Below are positions 43,749 to 52,719 of a stretch of DNA of 62,764 nt, piece after piece (the stretch's first letter is position 1; each line of letters begins with the position of its first letter). The stretch spans positions 1 through 62,764 of the forward strand of contig NZ_FQZY01000023.1 in assembly GCF_900142165.1 (NCBI RefSeq), written 5' to 3'. The position numbers and the translations under genes are program-made. The stretch is from Hespellia stercorisuis DSM 15480 (lineage in GTDB: Bacteria; Bacillota; Clostridia; Lachnospirales; Lachnospiraceae). Below the pieces are notes generated by a model that worked only from the letters and a program-made list of their open reading frames with translations, had not been told where the DNA came from and did not search any database.

Positions 43749-44549
43749 TTATATTTCAAATGTCTCCAGGTCATATGGCACATACAGATTGCCGTGATAA
43801 TACTCCTGCCCCTCCGCTATATACAATTCCTTCCGCTCTGCCAGATGGGTCTCCTCCGTGTGATAAAGAATCAGATTCGGGATCTTCAGCTCCTCTGCCA
43901 CCTTGCACGCCTCGCGCACGGTGCTGTGGTGCTTCTCGTAAGGCTTGAACTTGTCCGCCTCCCCGTACAGGCAGAACGCCTCATGCGTCAGCCAGTCACT
44001 GCCCTTCACGTACTCATAATCCTTTTCATTGTAAGGCTCATCCCCGACACAGGTAAACTTTTTGCCATCCCCTGTCCGAAGGGTGAAGCCAAACTGCTTT
44101 GCCTTGGTCGAAAAAATGTCAAAAAAGGTGACCGGACATCCCAGGATTTCCGCTTGATCTCCCGACTGCAGCGGAACGAACTGAATGCGCTCATCAAAAT
44201 GCGCACACATTTTCTTCTGCAGAGTCAGCCCCGCGATGGTTCTTATCGTGTCCGCCAAACCGCTGTGACAGAAAATACGCAGGTCACCCTCATATTTCCC
44301 CTGATTCATCTTCGTCGCGATCACCCGGATCATCCAGATGCATCCCAGCAGATGATCTATATGCTCATGGGTAATAAAAATATCATGGATATCCACCGCA
44401 TCGATATTCGTGTCTGCCAGCACCTTCATGATCCGGTTTCCGCCTCCCGCATCCACCAGAAAATGCTGCCCGTCCTGCGTCAGCGCAAAACAGGTATTAT
44501 AGCACTCCTTCACCATAGCATTTCCGGTTCCCAGAATTGTCAGTCTCAT
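43749..44549 (-). CDS. MBL-fold metal hydrolase coupled to larE
   Basis: 266 residues. RNase Z/PhnP-like start LTILGTGNAMVKECYNTCF, metal motif FITHEHIDHLLG near 80 (the THxHxDH type), VDAGGG, VGDEPY (metal Asp) near 182 and HSTVREACKVAEEL with a His near 215 and LYHTEE near 240. These supply two metal sites. The ATG at 44549 shares ATGA with the larE stop and has GGAGGG ahead, so it is the fourth gene of the larB-larC-larE operon. No known nickel-pincer step uses an MBL protein to my knowledge; it may process a cofactor-linked substrate or be a passenger. Confidence 0.88.
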   Translation of the reverse strand: MRLTILGTGNAMVKECYNTCFALTQDGQHFLVDAGGGNRIMKVLADTNIDAVDIHDIFITHEHIDHLLGCIWMIRVIATKMNQGKYEGDLRIFCHSGLADTIRTIAGLTLQKKMCAHFDERIQFVPLQSGDQAEILGCPVTFFDIFSTKAKQFGFTLRTGDGKKFTCVGDEPYNEKDYEYVKGSDWLTHEAFCLYGEADKFKPYEKHHSTVREACKVAEELKIPNLILYHTEETHLAERKELYIAEGQEYYHGNLYVPYDLETFEI

Positions 44550-45376
44550 CTTTGCTCCCTCCATTCTTCCAAATCCATACTGCCGGACCGGAATCCTTCC
44601 AGATCAACGGTAATATAGCGGTATCCCAGCGATTTCAGATATGCCACGATTTCCCCGCTCTTCTCTGCCATCTTTCCGATATCCGGCCGGTCCACCTCTA
44701 TTCTTGCAGTATCCCCGTGGACTCTCAGACGCACATTATAAAATCCAAGAGTTTTCAGATATGCCTCCCCTTTTTCCACCTGCTTCATCTTCGACTCCTC
44801 CAGTTGTGTTCCGTAAGGGAATCTGGTCGCAAGACACGGTGTGGACGGCTTCGATGAGGTCGCAAGGCCGTTCTCCTTCGCCAGCCGCCGCACCTCCGCC
44901 TTCGTCATGCCGGTCAGCGCAAGCGGGCTGATGATTCCAAGTTCTCCCAGCGCACGGATTCCGGGACGATACACATGCAGATCGTCCTCGTTGGTCCCAT
45001 CCAGAATCACATCAATTTCCAGCTCCTCCGCCTGTTTCTGCACCTGCTGAAAAAGACATTTTTTACATCGGTAACAGCGGTCCACCGGATTGTGCAGTAT
45101 CCCGGCATCCTGCAGTTCATTCACTTTCAGCACCAGATGCTCCGCTCCTGCCTCGCGTGCCGTCCTCCTCGCCTCCTCCAGATCATTCATAGGATGAAGC
45201 ATGGTGTGCAGCGTGGCGGCGTAGACTGTGGTTCCATATTGCTTTGCACTCTCGCACGCAAGAGAAAGGAGCAGACTGCTGTCCACTCCCCCGGAAAATG
45301 CAATCATCAGATTTTTTTTCGTATATCCATCGATCATTTCTTTCAGTTCTTTACATTTTTCTTCGTATGTGTTCAT
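44546..45376 (-). CDS. larE: pyridinium-3,5-biscarboxylate sulfur transferase LarE
   Basis: 276 residues. A PP-loop ATP pyrophosphatase (MIAFSGGVDSSLLLSLA near 24-40) that adenylates the pyridinium biscarboxylate made by LarB and donates sulfur, in many species from its own cysteine. NPVDRCYRCKKCLF gives Cys101, 104 and 107; STPCLATRFPYG gives Cys181, the position of the sacrificial Cys in Lactiplantibacillus LarE. Whether the extra cysteines bind an iron-sulfur cluster is unknown. The ATG at 45376 with AGGAAAA fits better than an in-frame GTG at 45394. It lies 70 bp after larC and overlaps the MBL gene by 4 bp. Confidence 0.93.
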   Translation of the reverse strand: MNTYEEKCKELKEMIDGYTKKNLMIAFSGGVDSSLLLSLACESAKQYGTTVYAATLHTMLHPMNDLEEARRTAREAGAEHLVLKVNELQDAGILHNPVDRCYRCKKCLFQQVQKQAEELEIDVILDGTNEDDLHVYRPGIRALGELGIISPLALTGMTKAEVRRLAKENGLATSSKPSTPCLATRFPYGTQLEESKMKQVEKGEAYLKTLGFYNVRLRVHGDTARIEVDRPDIGKMAEKSGEIVAYLKSLGYRYITVDLEGFRSGSMDLEEWREQR

Positions 45377-45445
45377 TTTTTTCCTATCTGTCACGGCATC
45401 TGTCGAGCGGATGCCGGAAATCTGCCTGATCTCCCCTTGCGGGAT

Positions 45446-46936
45446 TTATACGTTTCTTCGCTGCAGCGCTTCACACTCGCGGTGAACCGCCATATAAACA
45501 TCACGATAGGACAGATTCCGCTGGCGACAGATCTTCGCTACGCTCTCATACTCCGGATAACAGCGCGTCCCGGAGTCAAAATCACAGACCTTTACACGCA
45601 CCTCACCGAATGATGTCTGCACGAGCGCCATCTCTCTTTTCAGAATCGTGCGCTCCATCCTCACTCTGCGGATTCCGATAGTGGTCGTCTCCTCAAATAT
45701 GATCTGCTCCAATGCAGAAACATCCTTCTCGCTGCAGATTACATTCAGCTGATACGCCGGACGGTTCTTCTTCATGAACACCGGCATGTAACTGACATCC
45801 CTCGCCCCGGCCTCGAACAATTTTTCCATGGCGAGCCCCAGCATCTCGCCGGTGCAGTCATCGATATTGCTCTCCAGCTTGTAAATATAATCCGCGACAT
45901 CACTGCTGGAATCTGCGTCTGACTGCTTCGTATTTTCTATCGGTTCAATCAACATTGCACGCAGCAGACTCGGTCGCTCGTACTCACGCTTTCCTGCCCC
46001 AATTCCTATCTTTTTAATCGCGAACTCCTCCGGAAGCACATCCGATGTCTTCACTGCGGCGGCAAATGCTGCTCCTGTGGGCGTCACCATCTCTCCCTGC
46101 ATGTCTGTGATGTGCAGGCGCAGTCCGTTCGCCGTCACGATGTTGGCCACTGCCGGCACCGGCACCGGAAGTACACCGTGCTGGCATCTGACAAATCCTT
46201 TTCCCTCGCAGAGCTCCGGCACGATCACATCCTCGATGTCCAATGCGTCCATGCAGACCGCAATCGCTGCGATGTCCACAATGGAATCCACCGCTCCCAC
46301 CTCATGAAAATGTACGCTCTCTAGTGTCTCGCCGTGGGCCTTCGCCTCCGCCTCGCCGAGAACGGTAAAGATGCGGATGGCTATGTTCTTTGCCCGTTCC
46401 GTCAGACCGGAACCGTTGATAATTTTCGTGACATCTGCAAGACCCCTGTGCACATGATCGTGGGCTCCGTGGGTATGTGCGTGGGTTCCGTGCTCGTGGT
46501 CCTGCGTTCCATGGTTATGATCCTGCGTTCCGTGAACATGCTCATGATGATCGTGTCCCGTCTCATCCTCCGGGCTGTGAAGATGTTCATGACTGTGAGG
46601 ACATGCACTGTTTTCGCCTTGCCCGGAATGATGCATATGCTCATGATCGGCGTCGTGCTGATGAACATGCACATGCATCTCCGGCTGCTCTTTTCCATAC
46701 AGATACGCCATGTCGTGATCATGATTTTCGTGTGCTGCATCCAGCACTACATCAAAATCACAGACATCCAGTCCGGCCTTCTTTTTTCTGCTGATCTGAA
46801 TCTCATATCCGTCCAGCGGCAGACTTTTCAGCGCCTTCACCAGCATCTCTTTTTCTACTCCCAGATCGATCAGCGCCGCAACAGACATGTCCCCGCTGAT
46901 TCCCGAATAACATTCTAAATACAGTGTATTGCTCAT
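45446..46936 (-). CDS. larC: nickel insertion protein LarC, single ORF, with His-rich insert
   Basis: 496 residues. CTP-dependent cyclometallase that puts nickel into the pincer cofactor. N-terminal CYSGISGDMSVAALIDLG and HFHEVGAVDSIVDI (within SVHFHEVGAVDS) and GEMVTPTGAA define LarC; the C part has KLESNIDDCTGEMLGLAMEK and SYMPVFMKKNRPAY. In some lactobacilli LarC is split and joined by frameshifting; here one continuous frame covers both. Residues 69-163 contain 30 histidines among Asp/Glu/Gly/Thr, with near-repeats of HGTQDHEHG type, a likely nickel store. The start overlaps larB by 4 bp. Confidence 0.95.
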   Translation of the reverse strand: MSNTLYLECYSGISGDMSVAALIDLGVEKEMLVKALKSLPLDGYEIQISRKKKAGLDVCDFDVVLDAAHENHDHDMAYLYGKEQPEMHVHVHQHDADHEHMHHSGQGENSACPHSHEHLHSPEDETGHDHHEHVHGTQDHNHGTQDHEHGTHAHTHGAHDHVHRGLADVTKIINGSGLTERAKNIAIRIFTVLGEAEAKAHGETLESVHFHEVGAVDSIVDIAAIAVCMDALDIEDVIVPELCEGKGFVRCQHGVLPVPVPAVANIVTANGLRLHITDMQGEMVTPTGAAFAAAVKTSDVLPEEFAIKKIGIGAGKREYERPSLLRAMLIEPIENTKQSDADSSSDVADYIYKLESNIDDCTGEMLGLAMEKLFEAGARDVSYMPVFMKKNRPAYQLNVICSEKDVSALEQIIFEETTTIGIRRVRMERTILKREMALVQTSFGEVRVKVCDFDSGTRCYPEYESVAKICRQRNLSYRDVYMAVHRECEALQRRNV

Positions 46937-47679
46937 TCTCTTACTCCTAATCTGTTAATCTGCGTTGCTACATACCCGGCACCATATCCATTGTCGATGT
47001 TGACCACCGAGATCCCGTTGGCACAGGAGTTGATCATTGTCAGCAGTGCCGACAGACCGTGCATGCTGGCACCATATCCCACCGAGGTCGGCACCGCGAT
47101 GACCGGCTTGTCCACCAGACCTCCGATCACGCTTGCCAGCGCGCCTTCCATCCCGGCAACCGCAACCACGCAGTTTGCTTTCTGAATGACATCCAGTTCG
47201 GATAGCAGCCGGTGGATCCCGCTTACTCCCACGTCAAACACACGCTCGACACTGGACCCAAAATATTCCGCGGTCTGCGCTGCCTCCTCGGCCACCGGAA
47301 TATCTGCCGTCCCTGCGGTACAGACTGCGATCAGACCTTTTCTCTCTTTTTCCGGCTTCTCGATTTTGAGAATGTGCGACAATTCATCATACTCCACCTG
47401 CGGATACCGCTCCCGGATCATCTCATACTGTTCCTTTGTGGCTCTGGTTCCGAAAACCTCGCCATCCTCCTCATACAGTTTTCCGAAAATGCGCAGCAGA
47501 TGCTCATCCGCTTTCCCGCTGCAAAAAATCACTTCCGAAAAACCCGACCTGATTTTTCTATGTGTATCGAGCTTTGCATATCCCATCTCCTCGAATGGTT
47601 TTTTGCGAAAATAGCGCTCGGCGTCCTCCACGGATATTTCCCCGGATTTTACTTTTTGTAATACCTCTGCCGTCTCCAT
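46933..47679 (-). CDS. larB: pyridinium-3,5-biscarboxylic acid mononucleotide synthase LarB
   Basis: 248 residues. Carboxylates and hydrolyses nicotinic acid adenine dinucleotide, the first step of nickel-pincer nucleotide synthesis. Seen: LDTHRKIRSGFSEVIFCSGK (AIR-carboxylase-like entry), CTAGTADIPVAEEAAQTAE, VDVGVSGIHRLL type FDVGVSGIHRLL, VVAVAGMEGALASVIGGLV and AVPTSVGYGASMHGLSALL, the PurE-like core. The gene leads the operon with GGAGGAG ahead of the ATG. No LarA or other NPN-using racemase is in the window, so the user enzyme lies elsewhere. Confidence 0.95.
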   Translation of the reverse strand: METAEVLQKVKSGEISVEDAERYFRKKPFEEMGYAKLDTHRKIRSGFSEVIFCSGKADEHLLRIFGKLYEEDGEVFGTRATKEQYEMIRERYPQVEYDELSHILKIEKPEKERKGLIAVCTAGTADIPVAEEAAQTAEYFGSSVERVFDVGVSGIHRLLSELDVIQKANCVVAVAGMEGALASVIGGLVDKPVIAVPTSVGYGASMHGLSALLTMINSCANGISVVNIDNGYGAGYVATQINRLGVRE

Positions 47680-47762
47680 ATGTTATCACTCCTCCAGCAC
47701 TTTTTCTTATGATGATACCATTTTGAAAAAATATGCTTTTCCATTCTGTACAAAATACGATT

Positions 47763-48530
47763 TTACTGCTCAATCTTCTGCGTTTCATCCTCATGGTAAT
47801 CAATCTCCACAAGTACAAGTCCCTGCGGCGGAACTGTAACTCCGGCAGCCTTGCGGTTTCTCGCCTCCACGATTTCCTTCACCTGCTCCGGCGTATAGAA
47901 CCCGCGCCCTACCCGAAGCAGGGTCCCGACGATGATGCGGACCATGTTGTAGAGAAACCCATTCCCGGAAATGCGGAATGTGATGTCCTCCCCCTCCTGC
48001 CGGATGGACAGTTCGTCCACCCTTCGCACCGTTGTCAGTGCATTCGTCCGTATGTTGCAGAAACTTGCGAAATCATGTTCACCCACGATGTACCCTGCTG
48101 CCTCGCGCATCTTCCCAATATCCAGATGATAGGAGACAAAGAAACTGGTCAGTCTCTTCAGCGGATTCGGGAACGGTGCGTTCGTCACATGATACTCATA
48201 AGTCTTTGTGATGTTCTTCTGATATCGCGGATGCCAGTCCGGCAGTACTTCCTCAGATTTTATGATTACGATATCATCCGGCAGCTTCTGGTTCAGCGCA
48301 ATGGCCATTCTGTCCGGCGGGATCGTGGTGTCGGAATCAAATACCGCGACGTTGGCCAGCGCATGGACACCGGAATCTGTCCGGCTTGCACCGATGATCG
48401 TGATATCCTCCCCCGTCAGTCCGCCAAGCTTCCGGTTGATAACTTCTTCTATTGTGATTCCGTTGGGCTGAACCTGCCAGCCACAGTAGGCGGTGCCGTC
48501 ATAAGCCACCGTAAGTCTGATTCTTTTCAT
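47763..48530 (-). CDS. truA: tRNA pseudouridine(38-40) synthase
   Basis: 255 residues. RLTVAYDGTAYCGWQVQP at the start, catalytic Asp in GASRTDSGVHALANVAVF near 52, and FLYNMVRIIVGTLLRVGRG near 205 are the TruA motifs. It modifies U38-40 in the anticodon arm. It is the last gene after ecfA1-ecfA2-ecfT, the gene order common in Firmicutes near ribosomal protein clusters, though those are outside the window. Confidence 0.95.
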   Translation of the reverse strand: MKRIRLTVAYDGTAYCGWQVQPNGITIEEVINRKLGGLTGEDITIIGASRTDSGVHALANVAVFDSDTTIPPDRMAIALNQKLPDDIVIIKSEEVLPDWHPRYQKNITKTYEYHVTNAPFPNPLKRLTSFFVSYHLDIGKMREAAGYIVGEHDFASFCNIRTNALTTVRRVDELSIRQEGEDITFRISGNGFLYNMVRIIVGTLLRVGRGFYTPEQVKEIVEARNRKAAGVTVPPQGLVLVEIDYHEDETQKIEQ

Positions 48531-48618
48531 AGATTTTCCTTATATTTTCATAGATGCTTTCTCATTTTTCTCAAAGTGACTTCATAGGCTCCACTCCAGA
48601 CTCAGGCTCTGCTCCCGG

Positions 48619-49443
48619 TCAGAAGATCCAGATATGAAACGGCACAAACCGCCCTATCACCACGATCAGCACCATATATACAATCATCGCCGCATAGGCC
48701 ATCCGATCTCTGCTCTTGTAAACCAGTGGTTTCATCTTCGTCCGGCCATCGCCCCCGCGGTAGCACCGTGATTCCATCGCCATGGCAAGGTCGTTAGCAC
48801 GGCGAAACGCCGACACGAACAGCGGCACCAGAATGGGGATCATACTCTTTGCTTTCTGAATAATATTGCCGCTCTCCAGATCTGCACCTCTTGCAATCTG
48901 CGCTTTCATGATCTTGTCCGTCTCCTCCAGAAGAATCGGGATAAACCGGAGGGCGATCGACATCATCATGGCAATCTCGTGCACCGGAACCTTGATCTTA
49001 TTTAACGGGTGAAGAAGCTTCTCAATTCCGTCCGTCAGCTCATTCGGCGTCGTTGTAAATGTCATCAGCGACGAACCGATGATCAGATACATCAGTCTGA
49101 TTGCCATGTACACAGCCGTCTCAAGACCGGTGTCCGTAATCCGGAATATCCAGAACTTCACCAGCACAACCGGACCATCCGTCAAAAACAGATTGAATCC
49201 CACCGTAATCAAAAGCAGCAGTATAATGGGCTTAAGCCCTTTTACAATGAATTTAAACGGTACCTTGGACTCCCGGATGACGATGACCAGAAACAAGGTC
49301 GCCACCACATACCCCAGAATACTCTTCTGCAGAAAAAGCGAGATCAAAAACAGGAGGGTACAGACGATCTTCACCCTCGGGTCTAATCTATGCAGTATGC
49401 TGTTTGCCGGATAATATTGTCCGATCGTAATATCTCTAATCAT
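48619..49443 (-). CDS. ecfT: ECF transporter transmembrane T component
   Basis: 274 residues with five or so membrane helices and the two coupling helices that contact the ATPases; the AxG-type motifs are visible as QIARGAD near 200 and RRANDLAMAMESRCYRGG near 225. It starts HRLDPRVKIVCTLLF, as in CbiQ-like T components. It overlaps ecfA2 by 8 bp. This group II module is shared by several S components such as RibU. Confidence 0.94.
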   Translation of the reverse strand: MIRDITIGQYYPANSILHRLDPRVKIVCTLLFLISLFLQKSILGYVVATLFLVIVIRESKVPFKFIVKGLKPIILLLLITVGFNLFLTDGPVVLVKFWIFRITDTGLETAVYMAIRLMYLIIGSSLMTFTTTPNELTDGIEKLLHPLNKIKVPVHEIAMMMSIALRFIPILLEETDKIMKAQIARGADLESGNIIQKAKSMIPILVPLFVSAFRRANDLAMAMESRCYRGGDGRTKMKPLVYKSRDRMAYAAMIVYMVLIVVIGRFVPFHIWIF

Positions 49444-50284
49444 GAAAATGCCTCATTATCTCATCCGCTGCTTCCTGAATCGTGGTTACATCGGTATCTA
49501 CTTTCATTCCTTTTTCAGCCAGCGCATGCATGATATAGGTCACCTGTGGTGCCGCAAGCCCGACTTTTTCCAGTTCCTTATAATGGGAGAACACCTCGCG
49601 CGGGACACCGTCCAGCATCTTCTCCCCTTGATTCATCACAACAATACGGTCCACGTACTTTGCGATATCTTCCATACTATGCGATACAAGAATCACTGTC
49701 AAGCCTGTCTTCTCATGCAGCAGTGCAATCTGGTCCAGTATCTCATCCCGGCCTCTCGGATCCAGTCCAGCAGTCGGTTCGTCCAGAACAAGAACCTTCG
49801 GCTGCATAGCAAGCACCCCCGCGATAGCGACACGGCGCTTCTGGCCGCCCGACAGGTCGAACGGGGACTGTTCATAGTACTTTTCGGGAAATCCGACCAA
49901 CTCGAGTGCCTCTTTTGCCCTCTTCCTGCACTCCTCTGGAGAAAATCCCTGATTCTTCGGTCCAAAACAGACATCCGTGATAACGTCCACCTCAAAGAGC
50001 TGATGCTCCGGGTACTGAAATACCAGCCCCACCTGACTCCGCAGCTTTTTCATATCGTAATTCTCGTCGTAAATGTTCTGATCCTCGTAGTATAATTTCC
50101 CGCTTGTCGCCCGGATCAGTCCATTCAGATGCTGGATCATGGTGGACTTTCCGGAGCCAGTATGTCCGATCACGCCCACAAACTGTCCTTGCGGGATCTC
50201 CAGATTGATATCTGTCAGAGCCTGTCTCTCATACGCCGTTCCGGGATTGTATATATAATTCAGATGTTCTAATCTAATTGACAT
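49436..50284 (-). CDS. ecfA2: ECF transporter ATPase A2
   Basis: 282 residues. Walker [18 protein letters not shown] near 39, Q-loop [11 protein letters not shown], signature [16 protein letters not shown], Walker [16 protein letters not shown] and H-loop SHSMED. The QYPEHQLF Q-loop with Glu/His is characteristic of EcfA2. It overlaps the end of ecfA1 by 16 bp and ecfT by 8 bp, so the three subunits are made in step. Confidence 0.95.
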   Translation of the reverse strand: MSIRLEHLNYIYNPGTAYERQALTDINLEIPQGQFVGVIGHTGSGKSTMIQHLNGLIRATSGKLYYEDQNIYDENYDMKKLRSQVGLVFQYPEHQLFEVDVITDVCFGPKNQGFSPEECRKRAKEALELVGFPEKYYEQSPFDLSGGQKRRVAIAGVLAMQPKVLVLDEPTAGLDPRGRDEILDQIALLHEKTGLTVILVSHSMEDIAKYVDRIVVMNQGEKMLDGVPREVFSHYKELEKVGLAAPQVTYIMHALAEKGMKVDTDVTTIQEAADEIMRHFHD

Positions 50285-51120
50285 AATGCCTCCACCAGTT
50301 CTTCTGTCCGCAGAATCCCGCTCGGAATATCCAGGCCTCTGCTCTGCAGTTCATCCGCAAGCATGGTCACCTGCGGTACATCCAGACGGTACTTCTTCAG
50401 TTCATCCACCCGGCTGAATATTTCTCTCGGGGTTCCTTCCATCACCACATGTCCGCTGTCCATGACGCATACCTTGTCCGCGTCGATAACTTCTTCCATA
50501 TAGTGGGTGATCAGAATCACTGTCACATTTTCCTTTTTGCGCAGCTCCTCCACCGTGCGCAGAACCTCTCTGCGCCCGTTCGGGTCCAGCATCGCGGTGG
50601 GCTCATCCAACACGATACATTTCGGGCGCATGGCGATCACTCCCGCGATGGCCACACGCTGTTTTTGTCCACCGGACAGCTTATTTGGAGAATGGTGTCT
50701 GTATTCCAGCATTCCCACCGACCGCAGGCTCTCCTCCACACGCGTCCAGATGTCCTCCGTCGGCACCCCCAGATTCTCCGGCCCAAAGCCCACATCCTCC
50801 TCCACAATCGTTCCGATGATCTGATTGTCCGGATTCTGAAATACCATACCGGCCGTCTGGCGGACATCCCATAATTTGTCAGGATCCTTCGTGTCACTCC
50901 CATCCACCCACATCGTTCCGCCACTGGGGACTAAAATCGCATTGATATGCTTTGCAAGGGTCGATTTTCCAGAACCGTTATGCCCCAGAATCGCCACAAA
51001 GCTCCCCTGCTCAATATCTATGTTCACGCCATCGATGGCTGTATTTTTCCCGATGACATTGCCTTCCTCATCATGCTTATCGTATTCAAACACCAGATCT
51101 TCCGTTTGAATCATTTCCAT
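50269..51120 (-). CDS. ecfA1: ECF transporter ATPase A1
   Basis: 283 residues. Walker [18 protein letters not shown] near 42, Q-loop [12 protein letters not shown] (EcfA1 type), signature [16 protein letters not shown], Walker [16 protein letters not shown] and H-loop ITHYME. First gene of ecfA1-ecfA2-ecfT-truA. With EcfA2 it forms the ATPase pair that drives vitamin uptake. Confidence 0.95.
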   Translation of the reverse strand: MEMIQTEDLVFEYDKHDEEGNVIGKNTAIDGVNIDIEQGSFVAILGHNGSGKSTLAKHINAILVPSGGTMWVDGSDTKDPDKLWDVRQTAGMVFQNPDNQIIGTIVEEDVGFGPENLGVPTEDIWTRVEESLRSVGMLEYRHHSPNKLSGGQKQRVAIAGVIAMRPKCIVLDEPTAMLDPNGRREVLRTVEELRKKENVTVILITHYMEEVIDADKVCVMDSGHVVMEGTPREIFSRVDELKKYRLDVPQVTMLADELQSRGLDIPSGILRTEELVEALCQLD

Positions 51121-51225
51121 AGTTCTACCTCTTTTATTTATTCCTGTTGTGCTGTCAGTAAACTGACGCCGGACAGTACTTGTATCTCAGACTTTTTCCA
51201 CCTGCGAAACATTTCTCATTTTACA

Positions 51226-51251
51226 AAAGGCACTTCTATCGAAGCGCCTTT
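51226..51251 (-). terminator. terminator after the cyclophilin gene
   Basis: AAAGGCGCTTC pairs with GAAGTGCCTTT (one wobble) around a 4-nt loop; the minus strand continues TTTTG. The U run is short. Confidence 0.7.
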
Positions 51252-51268
51252 GCCGTTCTACTGTAAAT

Positions 51269-51787
51269 TTATGCCTTCTCAGGCTCATCATACTCCACAC
51301 CGAAGGTGTCGACCGTAACCTTTTTCATCACCTGAGGCTGCATTGGTTTGTCGCTGTAATCTGTCTGTACCGCAGCAATCTTGTTCACCACGTCCATTCC
51401 CTCTGTCACCTTTCCGAATGCCGCATAAGCACCGTTCAGATGTGGGGAGTTCTGATGCATAATAAAGAACTGAGATCCGGCTGAATCCGGATGCATTGCA
51501 CGTGCCATGGAAAGCACTCCCGGCTCGTGTGTCAGATTGTTCTCAAATCCGTTCTGACTGAACTCTCCCTTGATGTTGTATCCAGGTCCGCCTGTTCCTG
51601 TTCCGCTCGGACAGCCGCCCTGAATCATGAAGCCCGGAATTACACGGTGAAATATAAGCCCGTCATAATATCCCTTTTTTACCAATGATACAAAATTATT
51701 CACTGTATTCGGTGCGATCTCCGGATACAGCTCTGCTTTCATAATGTCTCCGTTTTCCATCTCAAATGTAACTACTGGATTTGCCAT
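51269..51787 (-). CDS. cyclophilin-type peptidyl-prolyl cis-trans isomerase
   Basis: 172 residues, cytoplasmic (no signal). Catalytic FHRVIPGFMIQGGCPSGTG near 50 with the Arg, LSMARAMHPDSAGSQFFI near 95 and LNGAYAAFGKVTEGMDVV are standard cyclophilin motifs. It speeds proline isomerisation in folding. The ATG at 51787 has GGAGAGG ahead; an in-frame TTG is 6 bases earlier. Confidence 0.95.
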   Translation of the reverse strand: MANPVVTFEMENGDIMKAELYPEIAPNTVNNFVSLVKKGYYDGLIFHRVIPGFMIQGGCPSGTGTGGPGYNIKGEFSQNGFENNLTHEPGVLSMARAMHPDSAGSQFFIMHQNSPHLNGAYAAFGKVTEGMDVVNKIAAVQTDYSDKPMQPQVMKKVTVDTFGVEYDEPEKA

Positions 51788-51852
51788 AATCAATACCTCT
51801 CCTTTTTATGTGGCCCGCCGCACCTCTGTGCAAAAGACCATCTTAGTGTATG

Positions 51853-52476
51853 CTAACCTATATTGTAACCAATTTTTTCCCATTCGTAAAGTATCATTCC
51901 ACCTTTTTCTTCAAAACCTGTGTTCCAGAGTTCCTCCAGTGAGAATACAGTCGCCTCTCCGTAGGTCGCTACCTTCACTTTGAAATCCGACGCTGTCTCC
52001 TCATATCCGACCACCAAAAACCAATGCCAGTTGAAGTCCTTGAACTTTCGCATCGTGTGATGCAGCATCAGGTAAGGCACCGGAAACCCTTTGTCAATCT
52101 GGTTCTTTATCTGCTGTGCCGCCTTTTCGGCGCTGTATTCTCCGGGAAACCCTCCCATCTTCAGCTCCTGCATTCCCGTGTCATGAAGATATTTGGCAAA
52201 TCCTTCTATATAGAGACTCAGTTTGTTGATGCCCTGCACCCGCGGTCTGAGATACGGCTTCATGACCATCGAAAACTGAATATAGTCTTCCTTTGTCAGA
52301 TGATGGATATCATAAGGATATAATTTTTCTTTTCCCTGTCTGAGTGCCAGATAGATGCAGCTGTCACAGGCTGTTGCAGCCGCACAGCCGCCCATGTACA
52401 TCAGTACATTTCGAAACCACTCCTGATTTCCGCCAAATGAATCTCCTATTTTGTAGTATTCCAGTTCATTTTGCAT
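51853..52476 (-). CDS. papain-like-fold (C39-like) protein of unknown function
   Basis: 207 residues. The pattern suggests a cysteine peptidase-like fold: MGGCAAATACDSCIYLA with Cys31 at the start of a helix, NWHWFLVVGYEE with His151 at the start of a strand, and TYGEATVFSLEELW supplying a possible third residue. No signal peptide or membrane helix. It may cleave a peptide or an isopeptide, or be an inactive relative. It is a single gene with GGAG ahead of the ATG at 52476. I could not place it in a named family. Confidence 0.7.
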   Translation of the reverse strand: MQNELEYYKIGDSFGGNQEWFRNVLMYMGGCAAATACDSCIYLALRQGKEKLYPYDIHHLTKEDYIQFSMVMKPYLRPRVQGINKLSLYIEGFAKYLHDTGMQELKMGGFPGEYSAEKAAQQIKNQIDKGFPVPYLMLHHTMRKFKDFNWHWFLVVGYEETASDFKVKVATYGEATVFSLEELWNTGFEEKGGMILYEWEKIGYNIG

Positions 52477-52617
52477 ACCATTACACTCCATTTTCTGTCT
52501 TCTATCCACGTTGTCTCTTTCTATGCTATTCCGATAGTTTTTCTCTCAGAATTGAGTATACCATATACAATAGTTAATCTGTACACTTTCTTTCCATTTT
52601 TTTAGTTACTCGTGACA

Positions 52618-52646
52618 TTGTGTATTTTCCGTTTTTTCTCTATACT
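52618..52646 (+). promoter_or_regulatory. promoter of the sugar-ABC ATPase gene
   Basis: TTGTGT (52618-52623), 17-bp spacer, TATACT (52641-52646). A hairpin CTGCTC...GAGCAG lies at about 52670-52690 between promoter and ATG. Confidence 0.75.
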
Positions 52647-52719
52647 GAATTCATAACAAAAACAAACGCCTGCTCTCAAGAGTGACGAGCAGTATCAGAA
52701 TTTAAGGAGGCTATTTATC

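Noticed and set aside
46334-46918. Plus-strand Met/Val-rich frame of 194 codons
   Set aside because: Antisense of the His-rich part of larC; the CAT codons of histidine read as ATG on the other strand.
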